From NCBI GenBank assembly GCA_945889625.1, contig CAMDCE010000005.1:1-64000 (forward strand): 64,000 bases of DNA, read 5' to 3'. Below are positions 8,001-15,603 of this stretch, piece after piece. This DNA comes from Asaia bogorensis (lineage in GTDB: Bacteria > Pseudomonadota > Alphaproteobacteria > Reyranellales > Reyranellaceae). Below the pieces are notes generated by a model. The model searched no databases. It was not told the origin of the DNA and was given only the letters and a program-made list of their open reading frames with translations. Within the stretch, counting starts at the first letter, position 1, and every line of letters starts with the position of its first letter. The position numbers were made by a program, and so were the translations under genes.

Positions 8001-10020
8001 GGTGAAGCTCGACGACAAGGGCGAAGCCAGGATCGCGCTCGATATCCCCGACTTCATCGGCCAGTTGCGGCTGATGGCGGTGGCCTTCGACAAGAGCCGT
8101 GTCGGCTCGTCCGACGCGCGCCTCTTCGTGCGCGACGCGGTGACGGCCGACGTCGTGCTGCCGCGCTTCCTGTCGCCCGGCGACCAGAGTCGGGTCGCGC
8201 TGTCGCTGCACAATATCGACGGCCAGGCCGGCGACTATCGGCTGACGCTCCAGGCAAGCGGCGCGGTCGCGCTCGAGCGGCCCGTCGCCGAAACGCGCCG
8301 GCTCGCCGTCAACCAGCGCGACCTGATGGCCTGGAACCTCCGTGCCGGCGAGGTCGGTTTTGGCAAGGTGGCGGTCGCGGTCGAAGGCCCGGGCGGCTTT
8401 TCGGTCCGTCGCGAATGGGACATCCAGGTGCGCGCGGCGCAGACGCCGAGCGCGGTCGACACCGTGTCGCGACTCGATGCGGCGCGCGAGCTCACAGTCG
8501 ACCGCAACCTGACGGCGGGCTTCGCCGACGGCACGTCGGTCGTGAGCGTCGCGCTGTCACGCGTGCCGGGCATCGATGTCGCGGCCCTCCTGAGCGCCCT
8601 CGACAAGTATCCCTACGGCTGCATCGAGCAGACGACGAGCCGGGCCCTGCCCCTGCTCTACTACAATGACGTGGCCCTCTTGGGCTACGGACCGGCCGAT
8701 CCCAAGATCTCCGACCGCGTCCAGGAGGCGATCTATCGCATCGTCGACATGCAGATGTCCGACGGATCGTTCGGCATGTGGGGCCCCTTCTCCACGCCGG
8801 CCGCCGAATGGCTGCAAAGCTATGCGCTCGACTTCCTGGTGCGGGCGCGCGACCAGCAGATGGCCATCCCCGCCGCCTCGTTGCAGCGCGGCCTCACGAC
8901 GCTAAGCCGCACGGCCGACAAACTGTCGCCCAATGCCCAGGCCTATGCCTGGTACGTGCTGGCCAAGGCCGGCATCGCCGATGCCGGCCGCGTGCGCTAC
9001 TTCCAGGATACGAAAGCGTCGACGATCAAGGGCGGACTGGCCTGGGCACAACTCGCCGCGGCGCTCAACCTGGTGGGCGAACCCGGCCGCGCCGCGCAGG
9101 CCTTCACCCAGGCGCGCCAGCACATCAATGAGCGGGACCGCAGCGACTACTACGGCTCACCGCTGCGCGATCGGGCGGCCCTGGTGGCGCTCGCCACCGA
9201 AGCCGGCGGACGCGACGGCCTCACCACGTTAATCGCTGCGTCGGGCGACCGGCTCGTGGCCAAGGTCGAGGAGACCACGACCCAGGAGCAGGCCTGGCTG
9301 GTGCTGGCGGCGCGCGCGCTGGGTGGCGCCGGCGAGTTCGCCTACTCGGTCGACGGCCAGGCGCGCACGACGCGCGCCGATCCCGTCGTCCTCAATCCTG
9401 ATGCCGCCGCTCTGGCGCGCGGCATGCGGGTCAGGAACGACAGCCAGAGCGCGGTCTGGCTGCAGGTGACGGCGCGCGGAGTGCCGAAGGAGCCGCAGCC
9501 CGCGGCCGCCAATGGCATGAGCGTGGCGCGGACCTTCTACACGCTGATCGGCGGCACGCCCGACCTCGCCCGCATTCGCCAGAACGACCGCCTCATCGTG
9601 TCGATTTCCGGCCGCAACCTCACCGGCGGCTATCACGAGGTCGCCTTGCTCGACCTCCTGCCGGCCGGCTTCGAGATCGAGGCGGTGATCAACGACGAGA
9701 CGGTCAAGACGTTTCCGTTCGTGCCGGAGCTGACGAAGACCCGGATCACGGAAGGCCGCGACGATCGCTTCTTCGCAGCCTTCGACCTTGGCGTGCGGCC
9801 CTACCGGTCGTGGTGGGAAGAGGATGAATACGAGGAAGACACCGACGGCAAGCGAAAGATCAAGAAGAAGCCCGACAACCAGGCGTTCCACGTCGCCTAC
9901 ATCGTGCGCGCGGTCACGCCCGGCACCTTCGCGCTGCCCGCCGTGGCGGTCTCCGACATGTACAGCCCGCGCATCTTCGCCCGCGGCGCGCTCGGCCGCG
10001 TGACGATCGCGCCGCGCTGA
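5029..10020 (+). CDS. Bacterial alpha-2-macroglobulin family protein (thioester type)
   Basis: 1663 residues from the ATG at 5029, which has an AGGGGAG ribosome-binding site about six bases upstream. The N-terminus is a hydrophobic anchor (TLAALVVALMLGSGIAGYLI) followed by a Pro/Ala/Thr-rich linker; unlike E. coli YfhM there is no lipobox cysteine, so it is probably anchored by an uncleaved signal. Typical macroglobulin features follow: TERGIYRPGETVQL, then the complement-like thioester segment YGCIEQTTSRALPLLYYND, with Cys1198 and Gln1201 forming the thioester. The family traps proteases that reach the periplasm by covalent cross-linking. It ends one base before pbpC, the same pairing as yfhM-pbpC in enterobacteria, which suggests coordinated protection and repair of the cell wall. 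An acidic/basic tail segment (EEDEYEEDTDGKRKIKKKPD) lies near the C-terminus. Confidence 0.93.
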   Translation: MNRPTLAALVVALMLGSGIAGYLIGKPGEALDRAVPPRTASTATPTPAQAAPTAPTAPRPAAPMPVTQPATAPNEAFAYRRLSLDSTRPEGNACLAFNKPLATADTVKYADYVRISPDVKVALRPVDDKLCFGGLAYGQDYSVTLMAGFPGKDGSTLAAQQTVEIGLGAREAAVSLPGKGFILPRDTSAGLPITTINVAEVGIAIYRVNERGLTTFASDRYAATFPGSEPLTQSYYLQRWLDGSNGTLQWRGTMDVRNVLNQPVVTSLPIRETIKDWRPGAYFIVVWNAVKPPAKDEDDEEAATKGTSGMWVVDTDIALTSLSGADGLNVFARSLDNAQPLAGLEVVLLSRGNDPIAKAVSTADGRVNFAAGLMKGRGAAEAVAVMASDAAKQDFSRLELTKSAFDLSDRGVDGRDPPGPIDAFLYTERGIYRPGETVQLVAMLRDDGATALRDMPVTLIVRRPDGSEFTRFAQVLPASGALYQEIALPKSSRRGQWSATAHIDPKAPPVGKVEFSVQDFVPEKLKVSLASDAALLRAGKPNGFTIQADFLYGAPAGGLTVEADMRITIEGVPFSSFSTYWFGLEAGRKKFEPPLVTLQAQDTDASGKSRIEWSGGGVPDTALPLRVTMQARVFEPGNGRATKTEKALPLRTRDAYIGIRPTFEGRSSREGADSEFDIVAVDAEGKQIAKPAVQYTIERIIYTYQWYQSDGRWRWQSNVEERVVEAHTLALKADAPTRLSKRLSWGAHRLTIVDRDANTSSSMTFYVGYYGGNQGEETPDTLKVASDKEKYAPGDTARLRIEAPFAGEALITIATDRVLATYPTKLPAGGTTVEVPVKGEWGPGAYALVTGWRPLSAPAERAPTRAVGTVWLALDPALRTLQVQLAAPEKVTPRQRIEVPLRVANAQGQETFVTLAAVDEGILQLTSFRTPDPAGFYFGKRRLGVGMRDDYGRLLDARADDRGRLRTGGDSGDIGGLDIVPTRTVALFSGLVKLDDKGEARIALDIPDFIGQLRLMAVAFDKSRVGSSDARLFVRDAVTADVVLPRFLSPGDQSRVALSLHNIDGQAGDYRLTLQASGAVALERPVAETRRLAVNQRDLMAWNLRAGEVGFGKVAVAVEGPGGFSVRREWDIQVRAAQTPSAVDTVSRLDAARELTVDRNLTAGFADGTSVVSVALSRVPGIDVAALLSALDKYPYGCIEQTTSRALPLLYYNDVALLGYGPADPKISDRVQEAIYRIVDMQMSDGSFGMWGPFSTPAAEWLQSYALDFLVRARDQQMAIPAASLQRGLTTLSRTADKLSPNAQAYAWYVLAKAGIADAGRVRYFQDTKASTIKGGLAWAQLAAALNLVGEPGRAAQAFTQARQHINERDRSDYYGSPLRDRAALVALATEAGGRDGLTTLIAASGDRLVAKVEETTTQEQAWLVLAARALGGAGEFAYSVDGQARTTRADPVVLNPDAAALARGMRVRNDSQSAVWLQVTARGVPKEPQPAAANGMSVARTFYTLIGGTPDLARIRQNDRLIVSISGRNLTGGYHEVALLDLLPAGFEIEAVINDETVKTFPFVPELTKTRITEGRDDRFFAAFDLGVRPYRSWWEEDEYEEDTDGKRKIKKKPDNQAFHVAYIVRAVTPGTFALPAVAVSDMYSPRIFARGALGRVTIAPR

Positions 10021-10021
10021 C

Positions 10022-12058
10022 ATGAACCTCCGGTGCCTCCTCGCCTGCTCTGCTCTCGCAGTCGCAGGCCTTGCGACGGCAGCGCTGGCGCTCGACCGGC
10101 TGTTCCCGCCGGACCTCTCGCGCTATCAGGCGCGCTCGACCGAGGTGGTCGACGCCAACGGCCGGCTGTTGCGCGCCTTCACCACGGCGGACCACAAGTG
10201 GCGGCTGAAGACCACGATCGACGACGTCGATCCGCTCTATCTCGCCCTGCTCAAAACCTACGAGGATCGCCGCTTCGACCGGCATTGGGGCGTCGATCCG
10301 ATGGCAGCGGTGCGCGCCGCAGGGCAATTGATCGAGCGCGGTCGCATCGTCTCGGGCGCTTCGACGATCTCCATGCAGGCCGCCCGCCTGCTCGAACCGC
10401 GCAAGCGCAGCCTTAGCACCAAGGTCCTGCAATCGGCCCGCGCCCTGCAGCTCGAATGGCGCTACTCGAAGCGCGAGGTCATGGCGGTCTACATGACCCT
10501 GGCGCCGATGGGCGGCAACCTCGAGGGCGTGCGCGCCGCCTCCTTCGCCTATTTCGGCAAGGAACCCAGACAGTTGAGCGCCGCCGAGGCGGCCCTGCTG
10601 GTCGCCATCCCGCAATCGCCCGAGCGCCGCCGTCCTGACCGCGCCTCCGAGAAAGCACAGGCTGCGCGCGATCGCGTGCTGGCGCGCGGGCTGGAGCACG
10701 GTGTCATCGACCAGAGGCTGTTCGACATGGCGGCGAGCCGGGCCGTGCCGTCGCGGCGGCTCGGCATGCCGATGAACGCGCCGCACCTCGCGGCATGGCT
10801 GGCCGGACAATCGCCCGGAACGATCGTGCCGACCACGATACGCTTCGAGCTGCAGGCCGCATTAGAACTGCTGGTGAGCGACGAACGCCGGCAATTGGCC
10901 GACGGTGCGCAGATCGCCATGGTCGCGATCGACAATCGCACTGGCAGCGTCGTGGCGTGGCAGGGCGGCGGCGACTTCTTCGGCCGCGCCGGCCAGGTCG
11001 ATCTGGTGCGCTCGCACCGCTCGCCCGGTTCGGCGCTGAAGCCGCTGATCTATGCCATGGCCTTCGACGATCGCATCCTGCATCCCGAGTCCGTGGTCGA
11101 GGACGTGTCGGTGCGCTTCAAGGACTGGCTGCCGCGCAATTTCGACCGCGATCATCAGGGCTCGGTCACGGTGCGCCGCGCGTTGCAGCAGTCGCTCAAC
11201 GTGCCGGCCGTGCTGGCGCTGGAGAGGGTGGGACCGCCGCGCTTCATTTCCACCCTGCGCACCGCCGGCGTTTCGCCCGGCCTGCCGCCGGGCGATTCGG
11301 GCGCCACGCTCGGCATTGCGCTCGGCAGCGCCTCGATCTCGCCGCTGGAAGTGGCCGGGCTCTATTCCGGCCTCGCCAATGGCGGGCTGTTCGCGCCTCC
11401 AAGGGTGCGCCGCGACCTGCCCAAGCCTGTGCCGGTGCGGCTGATCGGTCCGGCTGCCGCCTGGTACGTGACCGACGTGCTGGTCGACGCGCCGTTGCCC
11501 GCGGGCTTCGCCTCGCTGCGACCGGCCCTGCGCGAACGGCGCATCGCCTACAAGACCGGGACGTCGGCCGCCTTCCGCGACGCCTGGGCGGCGGGCTACA
11601 GCGCCAATTGGACGGTGGTGGTGTGGGTCGGCCATGCCGATGGCACGCCTCGGCCCGCGCAGCTCGGCCGGATCGCCGCCCTTCCCATCGTGCTGAAGGC
11701 GTTTGGCCGCCTGCCCGGCGAGGACAATCGCGCCACGGCACCACCTGCCGAGGTGCTGCGGGTCGGCTCGTGGCGCGATCTGCCGCCACGCATGCGCAGC
11801 CTCGGACCGGTCGCGCAGACTGCCGGCGGACCGCGGATCTCCTATCCCCCGCCCGACGCGATGATCGAGCTCGGCGCACGCGAGGCGATCCCTCTCGCTG
11901 CCAACGGCGGCGACGGCAGATTGCGCTGGCTGGTCGACGGTCGCCCACTCGATGGGACCCAGTGGATTCCCGAAGGCGCCGGTCTGTCGCGCGTCGCCGT
12001 GGTCGACGACGCCGGCCGCTCGAGCGCCGTGAACGTGCGGATCGTCAGGCGACCCTGA
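10022..12058 (+). CDS. pbpC: Penicillin-binding protein 1C (bifunctional class A PBP)
   Basis: 678 residues, starting one base after the A2M stop. An N-terminal membrane anchor (residues 2-22) precedes the glycosyltransferase domain with its motif EDRRFDRHWGVDP (catalytic Glu81) and GASTISMQAARLL. The transpeptidase domain carries SxxK at Ser337-Lys340 (GSALKP), SLN at 391-393 and KTG at 511-513 (YKTGTSA). A C-terminal domain of about 90 residues (from ISYPPPDAMIEL) corresponds to the BiPBP_C module of PBP1C. All key residues are present, so it should polymerise and possibly cross-link peptidoglycan in the periplasm. At 678 residues it is shorter than E. coli PBP1C (about 770). Its stop codon overlaps a short palindromic repeat. 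Confidence 0.95.
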   Translation: MNLRCLLACSALAVAGLATAALALDRLFPPDLSRYQARSTEVVDANGRLLRAFTTADHKWRLKTTIDDVDPLYLALLKTYEDRRFDRHWGVDPMAAVRAAGQLIERGRIVSGASTISMQAARLLEPRKRSLSTKVLQSARALQLEWRYSKREVMAVYMTLAPMGGNLEGVRAASFAYFGKEPRQLSAAEAALLVAIPQSPERRRPDRASEKAQAARDRVLARGLEHGVIDQRLFDMAASRAVPSRRLGMPMNAPHLAAWLAGQSPGTIVPTTIRFELQAALELLVSDERRQLADGAQIAMVAIDNRTGSVVAWQGGGDFFGRAGQVDLVRSHRSPGSALKPLIYAMAFDDRILHPESVVEDVSVRFKDWLPRNFDRDHQGSVTVRRALQQSLNVPAVLALERVGPPRFISTLRTAGVSPGLPPGDSGATLGIALGSASISPLEVAGLYSGLANGGLFAPPRVRRDLPKPVPVRLIGPAAAWYVTDVLVDAPLPAGFASLRPALRERRIAYKTGTSAAFRDAWAAGYSANWTVVVWVGHADGTPRPAQLGRIAALPIVLKAFGRLPGEDNRATAPPAEVLRVGSWRDLPPRMRSLGPVAQTAGGPRISYPPPDAMIELGAREAIPLAANGGDGRLRWLVDGRPLDGTQWIPEGAGLSRVAVVDDAGRSSAVNVRIVRRP

Positions 12059-12100
12059 CCCCTCCTGCCTTCGGCAACCCCCCCGGAAGACAGGGGAGGA
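12056..12100. repeat. Short palindromic intergenic element abutting the pbpC stop codon
   Basis: Begins TGACCCCTCC, the TGA being the pbpC stop codon, and ends ACAGGGGAGGA. The outer parts are inverted (CCCCTCCTG against CAGGGGAGG, with one mismatch). The same words occur in the larger element at 29425-29550, so the two probably belong to one family of dispersed palindromes. Confidence 0.5.
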
Positions 12101-12138
12101 ATGCGCTTTTCTTGTCCTCCTCCGTCCTCGGGCTAGCA

Positions 12139-12159
12139 TTTGGCCGCGCAGCGGCCAAA
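12139..12159. terminator. Perfect hairpin between convergent pbpC and mvaB
   Basis: TTTGGCCGC at 12139-12147 and GCGGCCAAA at 12151-12159 give a 9-bp stem with a GCA loop. A 12-base perfect palindrome, GCCCCGCGGGGC, follows at 12169-12180. Position between two convergent genes favours a bidirectional terminator, though the T tract is short. Confidence 0.45.
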
Positions 12160-12187
12160 CGCGCGGATGCCCCGCGGGGCGGAGCGG

Positions 12188-13093
12188 TCAGACCGCCTTG
12201 GCCTTCAGCGCCTGCGCCACCTTGGACGCAGGCTCGCGGCCGAGCGCCACGCAGATCTCGCGGCCGGCTTTGGCGATGGCGTCGAGGTCGACGCCGTGTT
12301 GGATGCCCAGCCCGTTCATCAGGTAGATCACATCCTCGGTGCCGACATTGCCCGAGGCACCTTTGGCGTAAGGGCAGCCGCCCAGCCCCGCGACAGCGGT
12401 GTCGAACACCGATATGCCGCGCTCCATCACCGCCATGATATTGGCCAGCGACTGGCCGTAGGTGTCGTGGAAATGCGCCGCGATCTTGTCGCGCGGCATC
12501 TTCCCGGCGACTGCGTCGATCATGGCGACGCACTCGGCCGGCGTGCCGACGCCGATCGTGTCGCCCAGCGAGACCTCGTAGCAGCCCATCCTGAACAGGC
12601 GCTCCGAAACCTCGGCAACCTTGGCCGGCGCCACCTTGCCGTCATAGGGGCAGGCGATCACCGTCGAGACGTAGCCGCGCACTTTCATGCCGTGCTTGTG
12701 GGCTGCCTCCATGACCGGCGCGAAACGCTCGAAGCTCTCGTCGATCGAGCAGTTGGTGTTCTTGCGGCAGAACGCCTCCGAGGCCGCGGTGAAGATGGCG
12801 ATCTCCTCGCACCTGGCCTCGACCGCGCCGTTCATGCCCTGCTTGTTGGGCACCAGCACGGGATAGCCGACGCCCGGCTTGCGCTTGATCCTGGCCATGA
12901 CCTCGTCGGTGTTGGCCATCTGCGGCACCCATTTGGGCGACACGAAGCTGCCGGCCTCGACGGCCGAATGGCCGGCCGCCGACAGGGCGTCGATCAGCTT
13001 CACCTTGGCGTCGACCGGCACCGGCCTACTTTCGTTCTGCAGACCATCGCGCGGGCCTACTTCGACCAGCCGCACGCGCTTGGGGAGATTCAT
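12188..13093 (-). CDS. mvaB: Hydroxymethylglutaryl-CoA lyase
   Basis: 301 residues from the ATG at 13093 (MNLPKRVRLVEVGPRDGLQN); an in-frame ATG nine codons upstream lies inside a dyad and lacks a ribosome-binding site. It cleaves HMG-CoA to acetyl-CoA and acetoacetate, the last step of leucine breakdown. Diagnostic elements are the DRE-TIM barrel start EVGPRDGLQNE, the metal ligand pair HFHDTYGQ, and the HMG-CoA lyase active-site loop GLGGCPYAKGASGN containing the catalytic cysteine. Length matches the family (about 300). It pairs functionally with the methylcrotonyl-CoA carboxylase genes at 16499-21504 but is separated from them by four unrelated plus-strand features. It is divergent from a class IV aminotransferase. 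Confidence 0.95.
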   Translation of the reverse strand: MNLPKRVRLVEVGPRDGLQNESRPVPVDAKVKLIDALSAAGHSAVEAGSFVSPKWVPQMANTDEVMARIKRKPGVGYPVLVPNKQGMNGAVEARCEEIAIFTAASEAFCRKNTNCSIDESFERFAPVMEAAHKHGMKVRGYVSTVIACPYDGKVAPAKVAEVSERLFRMGCYEVSLGDTIGVGTPAECVAMIDAVAGKMPRDKIAAHFHDTYGQSLANIMAVMERGISVFDTAVAGLGGCPYAKGASGNVGTEDVIYLMNGLGIQHGVDLDAIAKAGREICVALGREPASKVAQALKAKAV

Positions 13094-13105
13094 TGTTGCC
13101 TCCGA

Positions 13106-13120
13106 ATGGCGTCGCGCCAT
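13106..13120. promoter_or_regulatory. Dyad in the divergent mvaB / aminotransferase promoter region
   Basis: ATGGCG and CGCCAT flank TCG, a perfect 6-bp dyad in the only 53 bases that separate the two divergent start codons. It could be an operator for a shared regulator. No regulator gene is adjacent and a second copy was not found. Confidence 0.25.
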
Positions 13121-13146
13121 ACTTGCGCCAATTCAGGAGAAAGACC

Positions 13147-14076
13147 ATGGCCCAGCAGCTCAGCAACCAACGCATCGCCTGGTTCAACGGCTCGTTCATG
13201 CCGGAAGGCCAGGTCATGATTCCCTTCCGCGACCGCAGCTGGAAATACGGCGACGGCGCCTTCGACATGACCCGCACCTTCGAGGGCCAGCCGTTCCGCT
13301 TGAAGGAGCACATCGACCGCTTCTACCGCTCGCTGCGCTACCTGCAGATCGACCCAGGCATTGGGCCCAAGGAGATGGTGGCGCACAGCGAGGAGGTTGT
13401 GGCGAGGAACGAGCACCTGCGCCCCGCTGTCGGCGACTGGTGGGTGGGCCAGCGCGTCAGCCGCGGCGTCGATGCTGTGGGCGACGAAGGCTGGGACCAT
13501 ACCGGGCCCAACGTCGTGATCGAGGTAATGCCGCTGCCACTGGCCAAGCGGGCCAAGCTCTACCGCGACGGCGCCGAGGTGATCACCACCACGGTGCGGC
13601 GCACGGCGCCGTCGATGCTTAGCCCGCGCGCCAAGACGCACAACTATCTCAACATGATCATGGCCGAGAAGCCGGTGAAGGCGCTCGCGCCCGACGCCTG
13701 GGCAATCCTGCTCGACGAGAACAGCAACCTCGCCGAGGGGCTGGGCAGCAACATCTTCATCGTGCGCGAAGGTGCGCTGTTCACGCCGTCCGAGCGCTAC
13801 GTGCTGCCGGGCGTCAGCCGCCAGATGACCATCGACATGGCGACGCGCCTCGGCATTGCCTGCACGGCGGGCGACATCGACCTGTTCGACGCGGCCAACG
13901 CCGAGGAGATGTTCCTCACCTCGACCAGCCTCTGCATCCTGCCGGTGAAGAGCTTCAACGGCGCCCCGGTCGGTGACGGCAAGGTGCCGGGCCCGATCAC
14001 CAGGAAGCTGATCGACGCCTATTCCAAGGATGTCGGCTGCGACTTCGTCGCCCAGTATCTGAAGTTCCTGCAGTAG
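13147..14076 (+). CDS. Class IV (branched-chain / D-amino-acid type) aminotransferase
   Basis: 309 residues from the ATG at 13147, which has a strong AGGAGAAAG ribosome-binding site. PLP-dependent fold type IV enzyme: the N-terminal W-NG-F-P strand, the DRSWKYGDGAFDMTRTFEGQ segment, the Schiff-base lysine within SPRAKTHNYLNMI, and the phosphate-binding loops LAEGLGSNIFIV and LPGVSRQ-T are all visible. Family members transaminate branched-chain amino acids, D-amino acids or aminodeoxychorismate; the EVYTTS-like segment reads EMFLTSTSLCILPV, which resembles the branched-chain group, but specificity cannot be fixed from sequence. Divergent from HMG-CoA lyase, so a role in branched-chain amino acid turnover is plausible. 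Confidence 0.85.
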   Translation: MAQQLSNQRIAWFNGSFMPEGQVMIPFRDRSWKYGDGAFDMTRTFEGQPFRLKEHIDRFYRSLRYLQIDPGIGPKEMVAHSEEVVARNEHLRPAVGDWWVGQRVSRGVDAVGDEGWDHTGPNVVIEVMPLPLAKRAKLYRDGAEVITTTVRRTAPSMLSPRAKTHNYLNMIMAEKPVKALAPDAWAILLDENSNLAEGLGSNIFIVREGALFTPSERYVLPGVSRQMTIDMATRLGIACTAGDIDLFDAANAEEMFLTSTSLCILPVKSFNGAPVGDGKVPGPITRKLIDAYSKDVGCDFVAQYLKFLQ

Positions 14077-14102
14077 AGATTTGTCGTCCCGGGGCCGCAG
14101 GC

Positions 14103-14160
14103 CGAGGGATCCTTCTGAACGGGAAAGATCCCTCGCTTAAGCTCGGAGACTACTCCGAGC
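14103..14160. repeat. Two adjacent hairpins, REP-like, upstream of the permease
   Basis: CGAGGGATC at 14103-14111 pairs with GATCCCTCG at 14127-14135, and GCTCGGAG at 14141-14148 pairs perfectly with CTCCGAGC at 14153-14160 across an ACTA loop. The words GATCCCTCG and CTCGG-ATGAC recur in intergenic palindromes of many Alphaproteobacteria. It could also shape the leader of the downstream gene, 27 bases away. Confidence 0.5.
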
Positions 14161-14187
14161 GACTCGGTATGACACTTTGGGGAGTCG

Positions 14188-15462
14188 ATGCTCAATTGGA
14201 AAGTGAAGCAGCCGGCCGACGGCGTGGTCGTCGCGCTGGACGAGCGCCTGCCCTGGCCGCAGACCGTCGCGCTCGGCATCCAGCACGTCGTGGCGATGTT
14301 CGGCTCGACGCTGCTGGCGCCACTGCTGATGGGCTTCGATCCCAATGTCGCCGTGATGATGAGCGGCGTCGGCACCCTGATCTTCTTCGTCGCGGTGGGT
14401 GGCAAGGTGCCGAGCTATGTCGGCTCCTCCTTCGCCTTCATCGCGGTGGTGATTGCCGCGACCGGTTACGCCGGCACGGGTCTCAACACCAATATCGCCG
14501 TGGCGCTGGGCGCCATCATCGTCTGCGGCGCGATCTATGCGGTGATCGGCCTTGTCGTCATCGGCACGGGGGCGCGTTGGGTCGAGCGGCTGATGCCGCC
14601 GATCGTTACCGGCGCCGTCGTGGCGGTGATCGGTCTCAACCTCGCCGCCGTTCCGATCAAGAACATGGCACCGACCGGCTTCGATTCCTGGATGCAGCTG
14701 GTCACCTTCGTGAGCATTGCCCTGGTCGCCGTGTTCACACGCGGCATGGTGCGCCGGCTGCTGGTTCTGGTCGGGCTGATCGCCGCGAGCGTCGTCTACG
14801 CGGTGTTCACCAATGGGTTGGGCTGGGGCGAGCCGATCGATCTCAGGCTGATCGAGAGCGCCGCGTGGTTCGGTGCACCAGGCTTCACCGCGCCGGTCTT
14901 CGATGCCCGCGCAATCGTGATGATGGCGCCGGTGGCGCTGATCCTGGTGGCGGAGAATCTCGGCCACCTCAAGGCCGTGGGCGCCATGACCGGCCAGAGC
15001 ATGGATCCCTATATCGGCCGCGCCTTCCTGGGTGACGGCATCGCCACCATGGTGTCGGGCAGCGTCGGCGGCACCGGCGTCACCACCTACGCCGAAAATA
15101 TCGGCGTGATGGCGGCAACCCGCATCTACTCGACGGCGTTATTCATAGTTGCCGGTCTGTTTGCCATCGTGTTGGGTTTTTCACCCAAATTCGGCGCGCT
15201 GATCCATACCGTCCCGCTGTCTGTGATGGGCGGAGTCAGCATCGTGGTGTTCGGCCTGATTGCCGTCGCCGGCGCGCGCATCTGGGTCGACAACAAGGTC
15301 GACTTCACCGACAGCCGCAACATGATCGTGGCGGCCATCACCCTGGTCTTGGGTACCGGCGATTTCACCCTGCATTTCGGCGACTTCGCCCTGGCCGGCA
15401 TCGGCACGGCGACGTTCGGCGCGATCCTGCTGAATGCCGTGCTGAGCGCCGGGAAAAAGTAG
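14188..15462 (+). CDS. NCS2-family uracil/xanthine permease (UraA/RutG type)
   Basis: 424 residues, about 14 membrane segments. Proton symporter for nucleobases in the inner membrane. The NCS2 hallmarks are the start LPWPQTVALGIQHVVAMFGS, the binding-site loop VAENLGHLKAVG and the SGSVGGTGVTTYAENIGVMA signature with its conserved glutamate, close to UraA and RutG. Residues after GGTGVTTYAEN follow the pyrimidine-type rather than the urate-type subfamily, which is inference. No rut or pyrimidine-catabolism genes adjoin it, although a cytosine-deaminase-like amidohydrolase occurs at 52042. The start ATG lies 27 bases downstream of a strong hairpin. Confidence 0.9.
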   Translation: MLNWKVKQPADGVVVALDERLPWPQTVALGIQHVVAMFGSTLLAPLLMGFDPNVAVMMSGVGTLIFFVAVGGKVPSYVGSSFAFIAVVIAATGYAGTGLNTNIAVALGAIIVCGAIYAVIGLVVIGTGARWVERLMPPIVTGAVVAVIGLNLAAVPIKNMAPTGFDSWMQLVTFVSIALVAVFTRGMVRRLLVLVGLIAASVVYAVFTNGLGWGEPIDLRLIESAAWFGAPGFTAPVFDARAIVMMAPVALILVAENLGHLKAVGAMTGQSMDPYIGRAFLGDGIATMVSGSVGGTGVTTYAENIGVMAATRIYSTALFIVAGLFAIVLGFSPKFGALIHTVPLSVMGGVSIVVFGLIAVAGARIWVDNKVDFTDSRNMIVAAITLVLGTGDFTLHFGDFALAGIGTATFGAILLNAVLSAGKK

Positions 15463-15603
15463 CTCGCGGCCTCGTACTCTCCCCTTCCGGGGCGTATATT
15501 CAGCGCGTGGCGGATCGCGGCTCCCTGGTGCCGACGACCGTACCAGGTGTCATGCCACGACCGGCCCTCAGTCTTCGAACCTGCGGTTCAAGAGGAGGAA
15601 GCT

